From contig NZ_CP087597.1 of the NCBI RefSeq assembly GCF_020990385.1, positions 1,325,001 through 1,389,000 on the forward strand: DNA of 64,000 nucleotides, read 5' to 3'. The stretch comes from Paracoccus sp. MA (GTDB lineage Bacteria > Pseudomonadota > Alphaproteobacteria > Rhodobacterales > Rhodobacteraceae). Positions within the stretch are counted from its first letter, which is position 1, and every line of letters starts with the position of its first letter. A program made the translations under genes and the position numbers. The notes beneath the pieces are model-generated. The model did no database searches, had not been told where the DNA came from, and worked only from the letters and a program-made list of their open reading frames with translations. Shown in pieces: positions 49,130 through 58,229 of the stretch.

Positions 49130-50275
49130 ATGGATTTCGCGCTGAGCGAAGAACAGCAAGCAATATTCGATCTGGCGCGGGATTTCGGGACGGCGGAGAT
49201 CGCACCCCATGCCCGCGCCTGGGAAGAGGCTGGGACCATCCCGCGCGCGCTGTGGCACAAGGCCGCCGAGCTGGGCTTCGGCGGCGTCTATGTCGGCGAG
49301 GATCACGGCGGCACCGGGCTGTCGCGGCTGGACGCCACGCTGGTCTTCGAGGCGCTGGCCATGGCCTGCCCCTCGGTCGGATCGTTCCTGTCGATCCACA
49401 ACATGTGCGGCGGCATGATCGACAAGTTCGGCACGCCCGAGAACAGGGCGCGCTGGCTGCCCGGCCTGTGCAGCATGGAAAAGGTGTTCTCCTATTGCCT
49501 GACCGAGCCGGGCTCGGGCTCGGACGCCGCGGCGCTGCGCACTCGGGCCGAGCGGGTGCCGGGCGGCTGGAAGCTGAACGGCACCAAGGCCTTCATCTCG
49601 GGCGGCAGCTATTCGGATTGCTATCTGGTCATGGTCCGCACCGGCCAGGACGGGCCGCGCGGCATCTCGACCATGGTGGTCGAAGCCGGCACCCCGGGCC
49701 TGAGCTTCGGCGCGCTCGAACAGAAGATGGGCTGGAAGGCGCAGCCGACCGCGCAAGTGCAGTTCGACGATTGCGTGATCCCCGAGGAGAACCTGATCGG
49801 CGAGGAAGGCCGCGGCTTTGCCTATGCCATGGCCGGCCTGGACGGCGGGCGGCTGAACATCTCGGCCGGCGCGCTTGGCGGCGCGCAGGCGGCGCTGGAC
49901 GCGACCCTGCGCTACATGGGCGAGCGTCGCGCCTTCGGCCAGACGCTGGACCAGTTCCAGGCGCTGCAATTCCGCCTGGCCGAGATGGAGACGGCGCTGC
50001 AATCCGCGCGCATCTTCCTGCGCCAGGCGGCCTGGAAGCTGGACCGGGCCGAGCGCGACGCGACCAAGTTCTGCGCCATGGCCAAGCTGCATGTGACCGA
50101 CCGCGCCTTCGAGGTCGCCAATCAATGCCTGCAACTGCATGGCGGCTACGGCTATCTTGCCGATTACGGGATCGAAAAGATCGTGCGCGACCTGCGCGTG
50201 CACCAGATCCTGGAAGGCACCAATGAAATCATGCGGCTGATTATCGGCCGCGCCCTGCTGGCGGAGCGTGACTGA
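49130..50275 (+). CDS. Isobutyryl-CoA dehydrogenase-type acyl-CoA dehydrogenase
   Basis: 381 aa FAD enzyme. MDFALSEEQQAIFDLARDFG; YCLTEPGSGSDAAALRT; GTKAFISGGSYSDCYLVMVRT; catalytic Glu in RVHQILEGTNEIMRLIIGRALL. Context between mmsA and the HIBYL-CoA hydrolase points to isobutyryl-CoA to methacrylyl-CoA in valine breakdown (ACAD8 role). Confidence 0.94.
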   Translation: MDFALSEEQQAIFDLARDFGTAEIAPHARAWEEAGTIPRALWHKAAELGFGGVYVGEDHGGTGLSRLDATLVFEALAMACPSVGSFLSIHNMCGGMIDKFGTPENRARWLPGLCSMEKVFSYCLTEPGSGSDAAALRTRAERVPGGWKLNGTKAFISGGSYSDCYLVMVRTGQDGPRGISTMVVEAGTPGLSFGALEQKMGWKAQPTAQVQFDDCVIPEENLIGEEGRGFAYAMAGLDGGRLNISAGALGGAQAALDATLRYMGERRAFGQTLDQFQALQFRLAEMETALQSARIFLRQAAWKLDRAERDATKFCAMAKLHVTDRAFEVANQCLQLHGGYGYLADYGIEKIVRDLRVHQILEGTNEIMRLIIGRALLAERD

Positions 50276-51283
50276 ATGGCCGAGATGATCATCCGCAAGG
50301 ACCGCCGCGCCGGGCGGCTGACCTTCAACCGCCCGCAGGCGCTGAACGCGCTGAGCCACGAGATGGCGCTGGCCATCGACGCGGCGCTGCAAGAGTGGCG
50401 CGACGATCCCGAGGTGGCGCTGGTCGTCATCGATGCCGCGGGCGAGCGCGCCTTCTGTTCGGGCGGCGACATCGCCGCCGTCTATCGCGCCGGGCTGGAA
50501 GGCGACCACCGGGTCGGCCGCGCGTTCTTTCGCGACGAATACCGCATGAACGCGCGGATCGCCGAATATCCCAAGCCCATCGTCGCCTTCATGCAGGGCT
50601 TCGTCATGGGCGGCGGCGTCGGCGTCGGCGGCCATGCCAGCCACCGCATCGTCGGCGACACGACCCAGATCGCCATGCCCGAGACCGGCATCGGCCTGAT
50701 CCCGGATGTGGGCGGCAGCTGGCTGCTGGGCCATGCGCCGGGCCGCTGCGGCGAATATCTGGGCCTGACCGGGGCGCGGATCGGCGCCGGCGACGCGATC
50801 TTCACCGGCTTCGCCGACAGCTATATCCCAGAGGCGGAATGGCCGGCGCTGATCGACCGGCTGGCCGAAACCGGCGACGTGGCCGCGATCGCGCCTCACC
50901 CCCGCCCCGAGGCGCCGCTGGAAGGCCGCGACCTTTCGGCCTTCGGCGGTCCGAGCGTGGCCGAGATCGTCGCCGCGCTGGAGGCGGCGGGCGACGAGGC
51001 GGCGCTGAAGCCCTTGCGCCGCAACTCGCCCCTGTCGATGGCGGCGACGCTGGCGCTGGTGCGCGCGGCGCGCGGCGATGCCAGCCTGCGCGACAGCCTG
51101 GCGCGCGAGCTGCGCTTCACCGCCCGCGCCACGGCCGAAAGCGATTTCCTGGAAGGCGTGCGGGCGCAGATCATCGACAAGGACCGCAACCCGCAATGGT
51201 CGGCCGATGCCAGCCCCGCGCATGTCGCGGCGATGCTGGCGCCGCTGGGCGAGGATGAAATCGAATGGGAGGACCGGACATGA
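50276..51283 (+). CDS. 3-Hydroxyisobutyryl-CoA hydrolase/enoyl-CoA hydratase family
   Basis: 335 aa crotonase fold. FNRPQALNALSHEMALAID, AFCSGGDIAAVYR (oxyanion loop), FMQGFVMGGGVGVGGHASHRI, and Glu/Asp in AMPETGIGLIPDVGGSWLL, characteristic of HIBYL-CoA hydrolases. It follows the dehydrogenase stop with no gap and overlaps mmsB by 4 bp. The hydratase step for methacrylyl-CoA is presumably encoded elsewhere. Confidence 0.92.
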   Translation: MAEMIIRKDRRAGRLTFNRPQALNALSHEMALAIDAALQEWRDDPEVALVVIDAAGERAFCSGGDIAAVYRAGLEGDHRVGRAFFRDEYRMNARIAEYPKPIVAFMQGFVMGGGVGVGGHASHRIVGDTTQIAMPETGIGLIPDVGGSWLLGHAPGRCGEYLGLTGARIGAGDAIFTGFADSYIPEAEWPALIDRLAETGDVAAIAPHPRPEAPLEGRDLSAFGGPSVAEIVAALEAAGDEAALKPLRRNSPLSMAATLALVRAARGDASLRDSLARELRFTARATAESDFLEGVRAQIIDKDRNPQWSADASPAHVAAMLAPLGEDEIEWEDRT

Positions 51284-52155
51284 AGATCGGATTCATCGGC
51301 TTGGGCAATATGGGCGGCCCGATGGCGGCCAATCTGGCCAAGGCGGGGCACGCGGTCGCAGGCTTCGACCTGGCCGCGCCGATGCCCGAGGGCGTCGTCA
51401 AGGCCGCCAGCGCCGCCGAGGCGGCGCAGGGCGCCGAGGTGGTGATCACCATGCTGCCGAACGGCGCCATCCTGCGCGCGGTCGCGGAGGAGGTGATTCC
51501 GGCCATGACCGCGGGCGCGGTGTTCTGCGACTGCTCGACGGTGGACGTGGAAAGCGCCCGCGCGGTGGCGGCGCTGGCGCAGGCGGCGGGGCTGGGTGCG
51601 CTGGACGCGCCGGTTTCGGGCGGGGTCGGCGGCGCGACCGCCGGCACGCTGACCTTCATGGTCGGCGGCTCGGCCGATGCCTTTGAGAAGGTGAAGCCGC
51701 TCTTCGACGTCATGGGCCAGAAGGCCGTGCATTGCGGCGAGGCGGGCGCCGGCCAGGCCGCCAAGATCTGCAACAACATGATCCTGGGCGTGACCATGAT
51801 CGCCACCTGCGAGGCCTTTGCGCTGGCCGACAAGCTGGGGCTGGACCGGCAGAAGATGTTCGACGTGGTCTCGACCTCCTCGGGCTACAGCTGGACGATG
51901 AACGCCTATTGCCCGGCGCCGGGCGTGGGTCCGCAATCGCCCGCCGACAACGGCTACAAGCCGGGCTTCGCCGCCGAGCTGATGCTGAAAGACCTGCGGC
52001 TCAGCCAGCAGGCCGCCGAGGCCGCGGATGCCGACACGCCGATGGGCGAGCTGGCCGCCGCCCTCTATGCCCGCTTCGTCGAGGACGAGGACGGAAAGGG
52101 CCGCGACTTCTCGGCCATGCTGCCGAGATTCGAAAAACGTCACCGGCACGACTGA
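51280..52155 (+). CDS. mmsB: 3-Hydroxyisobutyrate dehydrogenase
   Basis: 291 aa NAD enzyme: MKIGFIGLGNMGGPMAANLAKAGH, signature DAPVSGGVGGATAGTLTFMVGG, catalytic Lys in GAGQAAKICNNMILG. It oxidises 3-hydroxyisobutyrate to methylmalonate semialdehyde, the substrate of MmsA. Start at 51280 overlaps the previous stop (ATGA). Confidence 0.96.
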   Translation: MKIGFIGLGNMGGPMAANLAKAGHAVAGFDLAAPMPEGVVKAASAAEAAQGAEVVITMLPNGAILRAVAEEVIPAMTAGAVFCDCSTVDVESARAVAALAQAAGLGALDAPVSGGVGGATAGTLTFMVGGSADAFEKVKPLFDVMGQKAVHCGEAGAGQAAKICNNMILGVTMIATCEAFALADKLGLDRQKMFDVVSTSSGYSWTMNAYCPAPGVGPQSPADNGYKPGFAAELMLKDLRLSQQAAEAADADTPMGELAAALYARFVEDEDGKGRDFSAMLPRFEKRHRHD

Positions 52156-52235
52156 TTTCTCGCATTCGTGAGGGAGCCGATCAGGGGTTTGCGGCGTTTA
52201 ATCCCTGATCAAGATTATCGTGCCAGGCTGGAGCC

Positions 52236-52550
52236 ATGTTCCGCAACCGCCAGAGCCTGTTTATCGCCGTCGGCCTTTTGGCCCTTGCTCCGGCTACTCT
52301 TGCCCAGAACGCCGGGCAGGCAGCGGCACCGGCCGCCCAGGTCGCCGCCGAGCCGCCGGGCATGCTGCGCGTCGGCGACCGCCTCGACAGCGCGCGCCTG
52401 CATCAGGTGACGCGCCCCGGGCTTTACGGCATGAGCGAGGCGCCTTCCGGCAGCCGCTACGGCATCGTCGACGGCAAGCTGATCCGCTATGATCCGGAAA
52501 GCGCCCAAGTGCTGTCCATCATCCGGCAGGTGGACCGGATCATGGATTAA
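52236..52550 (+). CDS. Small secreted hypothetical protein (RcnB-like)
   Basis: 104 aa. Signal peptide MFRNRQSLFIAVGLLALAPATLAQ, Ala/Pro-rich spacer, then MLRVGDRLDSARLHQVTRPGLYGMSEAPSGSRYGIVDGKLIRYDPES...IIRQVDRIMD. This layout resembles the small periplasmic proteins grouped as RcnB-like, with one RYxxxDGKLIRxD unit. Convergent with recN (4-bp overlap of the ends). Confidence 0.8.
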   Translation: MFRNRQSLFIAVGLLALAPATLAQNAGQAAAPAAQVAAEPPGMLRVGDRLDSARLHQVTRPGLYGMSEAPSGSRYGIVDGKLIRYDPESAQVLSIIRQVDRIMD

Positions 52551-54190
52551 CCCTGCAGCAAGGCCCGCGCCGCCTCTTTCGCGGCCGGGGTGACCTCTTC
52601 CCCCGAGAGCATGCGGGCGATTTCCTCGATGCGCTGGCTGGCGGTCAGGGCGGCGACATTCGAGGTGGTCATGCCGCCCTCGACCGATTTCGCCACCCGG
52701 AAATGATGCCCGCCAAGCGCCGCCACCTGCGGGCTGTGCGTGACGACCAGCACCTGCGCACCCTCGGCCAGCCGGGCCAGGCGCCGGCCCACCGCATCGG
52801 CGGTGGCGCCGCCGACGCCGCGGTCGATCTCGTCGAAGATCAGCACCAGCGCGTCGTTGCCGCGCGCCAGGCAGACCTTGAGCGCCAGCAGGAAGCGCGA
52901 CAACTCGCCGCCCGAGGCGATGCGGTCCAGGGGTCCGGCCGGCGCGCCCGGATTGGTGGCGACGGTGAAGGCCACGGCATCGCGACCCTCGGGGCCGGGC
53001 TCGGCGCCGGAGAGCCGGGTCTCGAAAACCGCGCGCTCCATCTTCAGCGGCGCGAGCTCGGCCGCCATCGCGGCATCGAGCCGCTCGGCGGCCGTGGCGC
53101 GCTGTTGCGACAGGGCAGCCGCGGCGGCGTCATAGGCGGCGTCGGCCGCCGCCACAGCCTCGCGCAGGCGCGCCAGATCCCCCTCGCCCGCGTCGATGCG
53201 GGACAGCCGGGCCCGCAGCGCGTCGGCGAGGCCCGCCAGGTCATCGGCCAGCACGTCATGCTTGCGCGCCAGTGCGCGCAGGGCAAACAGCCGCTCCTCG
53301 GTGGCTTCCAGGTCGCGCGGGTCGAAATCCATCGCCTCCAGCGCCGCCTCGACGCCCGAGACCGCCTCGCCCAGCTCGATCAGCGCCCGCTGCAGGGCCG
53401 CGGCGGGGGCCTCCAGCCGGCCCTCGGCGCGCTCGGCGGCGCCATCGAGCCAGCGCGCGGCGTCGAGCATGGCGCCCTCGGCCCCTTCCGACCCCAGGGC
53501 CTGCAAGGCCCGCGCCACGTCCTCGCGGATGCGCTCGGCGCCCTGCATGGCGCGGCGGCGGGTGTCCAGTTCGGCCTCCTCGCCCGGCTGCGGGGCAAGC
53601 TTGTCGATCTCGGCCACGGCATGGCGCAGGAATTCCTCCTCGCCCTTCGCCGCCGCCAGCGCCGCCTCGGCCTGCTCCAGCGCCGCGCGCGCCTCGCGGC
53701 GCGCGGCCCAGGCGGCGCGGGTCGGGCCAAGGTCAGCGCCGGCAAAGGCGTCGAGCAGCAGCCGGTGGCCGCGCGGATTCAGCAGCCCCCGGTCGTCGTG
53801 CTGGCCATGCAGCTCGACCAGCAGCTCGGAAAGCGTCCGCAGCACCTCGCCCGAGGCGCGCCGGTCGTTGATCCAGCCGGTCTTGCGCCCGTCGCCGGCA
53901 TTCACGCGGCGGATGATCAGCTCGTCCGAGACCGGAAAACCCGCCTCGTCCAGCAAGCTGCGGGCGGGATGGCCGGGCGGCAGGTCGAAGACTGCCGTGA
54001 CCTCGCCCTGGCTCGCGCCCTGGCGCACCAGGTCGGCCCGGCCGCGCCAGCCCAGCACGAAGCCCAGGCAATCGAGCAGAATCGACTTGCCCGCCCCGGT
54101 CTCGCCGGTCAGCACGTTCAGGCCCGGCCGGAACGCCAGTTCCAGCCGGTCGATCAGCAGCATGTCTCGGATTTCAAGCGAAAGCAGCAT
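52547..54190 (-). CDS. recN: DNA repair protein RecN
   Basis: 547 aa SMC-like ATPase for double-strand-break repair. LSLEIRDMLLIDRLELAFRPGLNVLTGETGAGKS (Walker A), long coiled coil, LLALKVCLARGNDALVLIFDEIDRGVGGATADAVG (Walker B), VTHSPQVAALGGHHFRVAK. ATG at 54190 preferred; an adjacent GTG at 54193 is possible. Follows bamD by 33 bp on the same strand. Confidence 0.95.
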   Translation of the reverse strand: MLLSLEIRDMLLIDRLELAFRPGLNVLTGETGAGKSILLDCLGFVLGWRGRADLVRQGASQGEVTAVFDLPPGHPARSLLDEAGFPVSDELIIRRVNAGDGRKTGWINDRRASGEVLRTLSELLVELHGQHDDRGLLNPRGHRLLLDAFAGADLGPTRAAWAARREARAALEQAEAALAAAKGEEEFLRHAVAEIDKLAPQPGEEAELDTRRRAMQGAERIREDVARALQALGSEGAEGAMLDAARWLDGAAERAEGRLEAPAAALQRALIELGEAVSGVEAALEAMDFDPRDLEATEERLFALRALARKHDVLADDLAGLADALRARLSRIDAGEGDLARLREAVAAADAAYDAAAAALSQQRATAAERLDAAMAAELAPLKMERAVFETRLSGAEPGPEGRDAVAFTVATNPGAPAGPLDRIASGGELSRFLLALKVCLARGNDALVLIFDEIDRGVGGATADAVGRRLARLAEGAQVLVVTHSPQVAALGGHHFRVAKSVEGGMTTSNVAALTASQRIEEIARMLSGEEVTPAAKEAARALLQG

Positions 54191-54223
54191 CACCCCACCC
54201 GTAGGGCGCGCTTCAGCGCACCC

Positions 54224-55066
54224 TCACAGCCATTTGCCCTGGATGACCTGGCGATAGACGCGGGTCAGCCAACTGTCGCCGCGCGCCTCGGGCTGCAACC
54301 CATGGCCGCGCAGCTGCGCATAGGCGTCCTGATAGAAGGGCGAGGAGCGGAAATTGTGGCCCAGGATCGCCCCCGCCGTCTGCGCCTGATCGTTCAGGCC
54401 AAGCGCCAGATAGGCCTCGACCAGCCGCATCAGCGCCTCGGGCGTGTGGGTGGTGGTCTGGAACTCCTCGACCACCACGCGGAAGCGGTTGATCGCCGCG
54501 GTGTAATGGCCGCGCTTCAGATAGTAGCGGCCGATCTCCATCTCCTTGGCGGCGAGATGGTCGAAGGCCAGATCGAATTTCAGGATGGCCGAACGGGCGT
54601 ATTCCGTATCGGGATATTGCTCGATCACCTCGCGCAGCGATTGCAGCGCCTGGAAGGTCAGGCCCTGGTCGCGGCCGATCTCGTCGATCTGGTCGTAGTA
54701 GGAAAGCGCCAGCAGGTATTTCGCATAGGCCGCATCCTCATCGCCCGGATAGGTGTCGATGAAACGCTGCGCCGCGCCGCGCGCCTCTTCGTAGTCGCGG
54801 GCGCGGTGATGGGAATAGGCCTGCATGATCAGCGCGCGCTTGGCCCATTCGGAATAGGGATAGAGCCGCTCGACCTCGGTGAAATACTTCACCGCATCCT
54901 TCGGCTTGCGCGTGTTCTCAAGCTCGTATTCGCCGCGCTTGTAGATTTCCTCGGCGGTGAAATTCTCGAATGATTCGGGCTGATTGCCCGAGCCGCCGCC
55001 ACAGCCCGCCAGAAGGCCCAACGACAGCACAGCCGCGACCAAGGAACCCGATCTGATGCCTGTCAT
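54224..55066 (-). CDS. bamD: Outer membrane assembly lipoprotein BamD
   Basis: 280 aa. Lipobox LAGC (Cys22). Five TPR-like repeats: AEEIYKRGEYELENTRKPKDAVKYFTEVERLYPYSEWAKRALIMQAYSHH and following, with FIDTYPGDEDAAYAKYLLALSYYDQI. It is part of the BAM complex. Typical neighbours lpxC and recN. Confidence 0.95.
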   Translation of the reverse strand: MTGIRSGSLVAAVLSLGLLAGCGGGSGNQPESFENFTAEEIYKRGEYELENTRKPKDAVKYFTEVERLYPYSEWAKRALIMQAYSHHRARDYEEARGAAQRFIDTYPGDEDAAYAKYLLALSYYDQIDEIGRDQGLTFQALQSLREVIEQYPDTEYARSAILKFDLAFDHLAAKEMEIGRYYLKRGHYTAAINRFRVVVEEFQTTTHTPEALMRLVEAYLALGLNDQAQTAGAILGHNFRSSPFYQDAYAQLRGHGLQPEARGDSWLTRVYRQVIQGKWL

Positions 55067-55196
55067 TCCACCCTGCCCGTCAGAAATTCATGCCGCCGCA
55101 CGGGCGGAAAGGCCCGCGCGGCCCGGTCGTCCTAGCACAGAAAATCGGGCTGCGCAAAATGCCAAAACCGCAAAAGCGGCGGCATGCCCGTCACCT

Positions 55197-56138
55197 TCAG
55201 GCGACGGCCAGCTGACGGGGGCGGGGCGCAAGGCGCGCGGCCGAGGCCAGCACCCCGGCGCCGGGCAGGCGGCTTTCCATCGCCGGGGTCAGCGTGACCC
55301 ATTCCCAGGCATCGGGCTGGGCGAAAAGCGCGCGCAGCAGCTTGTTGGTCATGGCATGCCCGGCGCGATGGCCGGTATAGCGCGCCAGCAGCGGCGCACC
55401 GGCCAGCGCCAGGTCGCCCACCGCGTCCAGCATCTTGTGGCGCACCGCCTCGTCGCGGTGGCGCAACCCGCCGGGCGAGAGCACCTTGTCGCCATCGACA
55501 ACCACGGCGTTCAGATAGGTGCCGCCAAGCGCCAGGCCGTTCCGCTGCATCTGCACCACATCGGCCTGGCGGCAGAAGGTGCGGCTGTCCATCAGCTCGT
55601 GCACGAAACTGCCATTGGCCATGTCGAGGCGCTTTTCCTGGTGGCCGATCGCCGCATCCGCGAAGTCGATGTCGAAATGGATCTCCAGGTGGTCGGCGGG
55701 CGACAGGCGGGCGAAGGCCTCGCCCTGCTGTACCTCGACCTCGCGCAGCACGCGGATGGCGCGCAAGGGCGCACCGGGCTGCTGGCGCAGGCCGGCCTCG
55801 AGGATACCCTGGACGAAGGGAGCCGAGGAACCGTCGAGGATCGGCACTTCCGGCCCGTTCACCTCGACCACGGCATTGTTGATGCCGGTGCCGGCCAGCG
55901 CGGCCATCACATGCTCGACCGTCGAGACGGTGGCGCCGCGGCCGTTGTCCAGCAGCGTGCAGAGCTGCGAGGGCGTGACGTGATCCCAATGCGCCGGAAT
56001 ACGCGCGCGGCCCAGATCGGTGCGCACGAAGACGATGCCGTGATCGGCGGGCGCCGGCAGGATCGCCAGGCGCACGGCCGCACCCGAATGCAGCCCGACG
56101 CCGCGGAACTGGGCTTTCTGAGCGATGGTGGTCTGCAT
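55197..56138 (-). CDS. lpxC: UDP-3-O-acyl-N-acetylglucosamine deacetylase
   Basis: 313 aa, zinc enzyme committing to lipid A. FRGVGLHSGAAVRL, STVEHVMAAL (zinc His), HKMLDAVGDLALAG (zinc His/Asp), GHRAGHAMTNKLLRAL (catalytic His). Start MQTTIAQKAQF at 56138; codons further up are not family-like. Confidence 0.96.
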   Translation of the reverse strand: MQTTIAQKAQFRGVGLHSGAAVRLAILPAPADHGIVFVRTDLGRARIPAHWDHVTPSQLCTLLDNGRGATVSTVEHVMAALAGTGINNAVVEVNGPEVPILDGSSAPFVQGILEAGLRQQPGAPLRAIRVLREVEVQQGEAFARLSPADHLEIHFDIDFADAAIGHQEKRLDMANGSFVHELMDSRTFCRQADVVQMQRNGLALGGTYLNAVVVDGDKVLSPGGLRHRDEAVRHKMLDAVGDLALAGAPLLARYTGHRAGHAMTNKLLRALFAQPDAWEWVTLTPAMESRLPGAGVLASAARLAPRPRQLAVA

Positions 56139-56316
56139 GGTCTTGCCTGCCGCTTGCTGTGAACTTTCGTTGGCCGCGGGCGTGGCCACGGCGTGAAGCT
56201 CAGTTAGGCATGCCAGAGCGATTGCTCAATTAACGTTTTGTAACGGGGTGAAACAATCGCCGCGGCGCAGCATCGGCAGCCGCAGGACTGCCTGCAAGAG
56301 ATTGATCCCAAAAGGG

Positions 56317-56338
56317 AAAAGGACCGCCTTGGCGGTCC
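56317..56338 (-). terminator. Terminator after ftsZ
   Basis: Stem GGACCG/CGGTCC extended to GGACCGCC/GGCGGTCC (56321-56338 on plus), followed on the minus strand by TTTTCCCTTTT. It separates ftsZ from lpxC, so lpxC probably has its own promoter in the 180 bp that follow. Confidence 0.85.
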
Positions 56339-56372
56339 CTTCCAATTCCGGGGCTGAAATAATGTGATCGGC

Positions 56373-58013
56373 TTAGTTCGCCTGGCGGCGCAGGAAAGCC
56401 GGGATCTCGACATTGTCGCCGGCCCGGTCGGGGCTGGCCAGATCGTCGAAACCGGCGTCGAAGCCGCTGCGGTTGCGGGTCGCGACGCGCTCGTTCACGC
56501 GCTCGGCGATGGTCGAGGGCGCCGGCTTCTCGGCCTGCTCGCCATGGCCCGAGATGCGCTCCAGCATGCGGCTCAGCCCGCCCATGCGACCCTGGGCCCG
56601 GCCCTGCTCGGCGGGCTGCTGCTGGGCGGCGCGGTTCTGGGCGGTGGCCTGACGCTCGGGCGCCTTCTGCACCGCGGCGGCCAGCCGCTGCATGACCGCA
56701 TCCGAAGGCGTGCCGGCCGGGGCTTGCGGACGGCGGGTCGGGGCGACGAAGCCGCCGGCATCGCCGTTCAGCGCATCGCCTTGCGCGGCGGGTGCGGACG
56801 GCTGGCGCAGGTCGGGCTGATAGGCCGGGCGAGGCATGTCGTCCTCGTCGTAGCGCGCCGCCGGGGCGGCGGGCTGCGGACGCGCGACCGGCGCGGCGGC
56901 CGGTTGCGGCGCGGCCTCGGCCAGGGGCGCGGTGCGGCGCGGCGGCACCGGCAGCTCGTCCTCGACCGACTTTTGCGCCACGGGCGGGTGCTGGGTCAGC
57001 GGCTCTTTCATGCCACGGCGCGGCACGGGCAGTTCGGCCGCCGAGGCGTCGATGCCGGTGGCCACCACCGAGACGCGGATCGAGCCTTCCATCGACGGGT
57101 CCAGCGTCGAGCCGACGATGATGTTGGCGTCGGGATCGACCTTCTCGCGGATTTTCTCGGCTGCCTCGTCCATCTCGAACAGGGTCAGGTCGTAGCCGCC
57201 GGTGATGTTGATCAGCACGCCCTTGGCGCCGTTCAGGCTGATCTCGTCCAGCAGCGGGTTGGCGATGGCCTTCTCGGCCGCCTGCACGGCGCGGTTCTCG
57301 CCCGAGGCCTCGCCGGTGCCCATCATCGCCTTGCCCATCTCGTCCATCACCGCGCGCACGTCGGCGAAGTCGAGGTTGATCAGGCCCGGGCGCACCATCA
57401 GGTCGGTCACGCCCTTGACGCCCTGGTAGAGCACGTCGTCGGCCATGGCGAAGGCTTCGGTGAAGGTGGTCTTTTCGTTGGCCAGCCGGAACAGGTTCTG
57501 GTTCGGGATGATGATCAGCGTGTCCACGACCTTCTGCAGGGCCTCGACGCCCTCTTCGGCCTGGCGCATGCGCTTGGTGCCCTCGAACTGGAAGGGCTTG
57601 GTCACGACGCCGACGGTCAGGATGCCCATCTCGCGCGCGGCCTGGGCGATGATCGGCGCGGCGCCGGTGCCGGTGCCGCCGCCCATGCCGGCGGTGATGA
57701 AGCACATATGCGCGCCCATCAGGTGATCGACGATATCCTCGATGGTTTCCTCGGCGGCCTTGGCGCCGATCGAGGGCTTGGCGCCGGCGCCCAGCCCCTC
57801 GGTCACCTTGGGACCGATCTGGATGCGGCTTTCGGCCTTCGAGGACTGCAGCGCCTGGGCATCGGTATTCGCCACGACGAATTCGACGCCCTCCAGCTGC
57901 TTGTCGATCATGTTGTTGACCGCATTGCCACCCGCACCACCGACGCCGAAGACGGTGATGCGCGGCTTCAGTTCCTGGTCATCATTCAGCATCAGGTGGA
58001 TCTGCCGTTCCAT
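56373..58013 (-). CDS. ftsZ: Cell division protein FtsZ
   Basis: 546 aa tubulin-like GTPase. [18 protein letters not shown]4 glycine loop [16 protein letters not shown]7 [11 protein letters not shown]. After the core (about 330) comes a Pro/Ala/Gln/Arg-rich linker of about 190 residues, then the conserved C-terminal peptide [11 protein letters not shown] that binds FtsA. Longer than the usual 380-400 aa because of this linker, as in other alphaproteobacteria. Confidence 0.97.
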   Translation of the reverse strand: MERQIHLMLNDDQELKPRITVFGVGGAGGNAVNNMIDKQLEGVEFVVANTDAQALQSSKAESRIQIGPKVTEGLGAGAKPSIGAKAAEETIEDIVDHLMGAHMCFITAGMGGGTGTGAAPIIAQAAREMGILTVGVVTKPFQFEGTKRMRQAEEGVEALQKVVDTLIIIPNQNLFRLANEKTTFTEAFAMADDVLYQGVKGVTDLMVRPGLINLDFADVRAVMDEMGKAMMGTGEASGENRAVQAAEKAIANPLLDEISLNGAKGVLINITGGYDLTLFEMDEAAEKIREKVDPDANIIVGSTLDPSMEGSIRVSVVATGIDASAAELPVPRRGMKEPLTQHPPVAQKSVEDELPVPPRRTAPLAEAAPQPAAAPVARPQPAAPAARYDEDDMPRPAYQPDLRQPSAPAAQGDALNGDAGGFVAPTRRPQAPAGTPSDAVMQRLAAAVQKAPERQATAQNRAAQQQPAEQGRAQGRMGGLSRMLERISGHGEQAEKPAPSTIAERVNERVATRNRSGFDAGFDDLASPDRAGDNVEIPAFLRRQAN

Positions 58014-58183
58014 GTCTCGCCTGCCTTATGTTTGCGCCGGACATGTGCGCAGTCCGGTCGAATCCCCTATGCGGGCAGCCTAGCCAGATTCGCCCCCAGC
58101 GTCACCCGAAAAACACAGTTGACCCACCAAATATGGCGGTCAGAGCTGCTATTCTCGGCGGTATCTTGCCCATTCTCCACCAT

Positions 58184-58209
58184 GTGGTGTGGACACCGGT
58201 CCACACCAC
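58184..58209. promoter_or_regulatory. 11-4-11 dyad between ftsA and ftsZ
   Basis: GTGGTGTGGAC-ACCG-GTCCACACCAC is perfect and lies in the 216-bp ftsA-ftsZ gap, about 170 bp before the ftsZ start. There is no T run, so an operator or RNA structural element is more likely than a terminator. A shorter overlapping dyad (CACC-ATGT-GGTG, 58178-58189) could compete. Confidence 0.6.
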
Positions 58210-58229
58210 CGCATCCGGGTTCCGCTCGC

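Noticed and set aside
58184..58209. Rho-independent terminator between ftsA and ftsZ
   Set aside because: Stem is strong but no T run follows on either strand.
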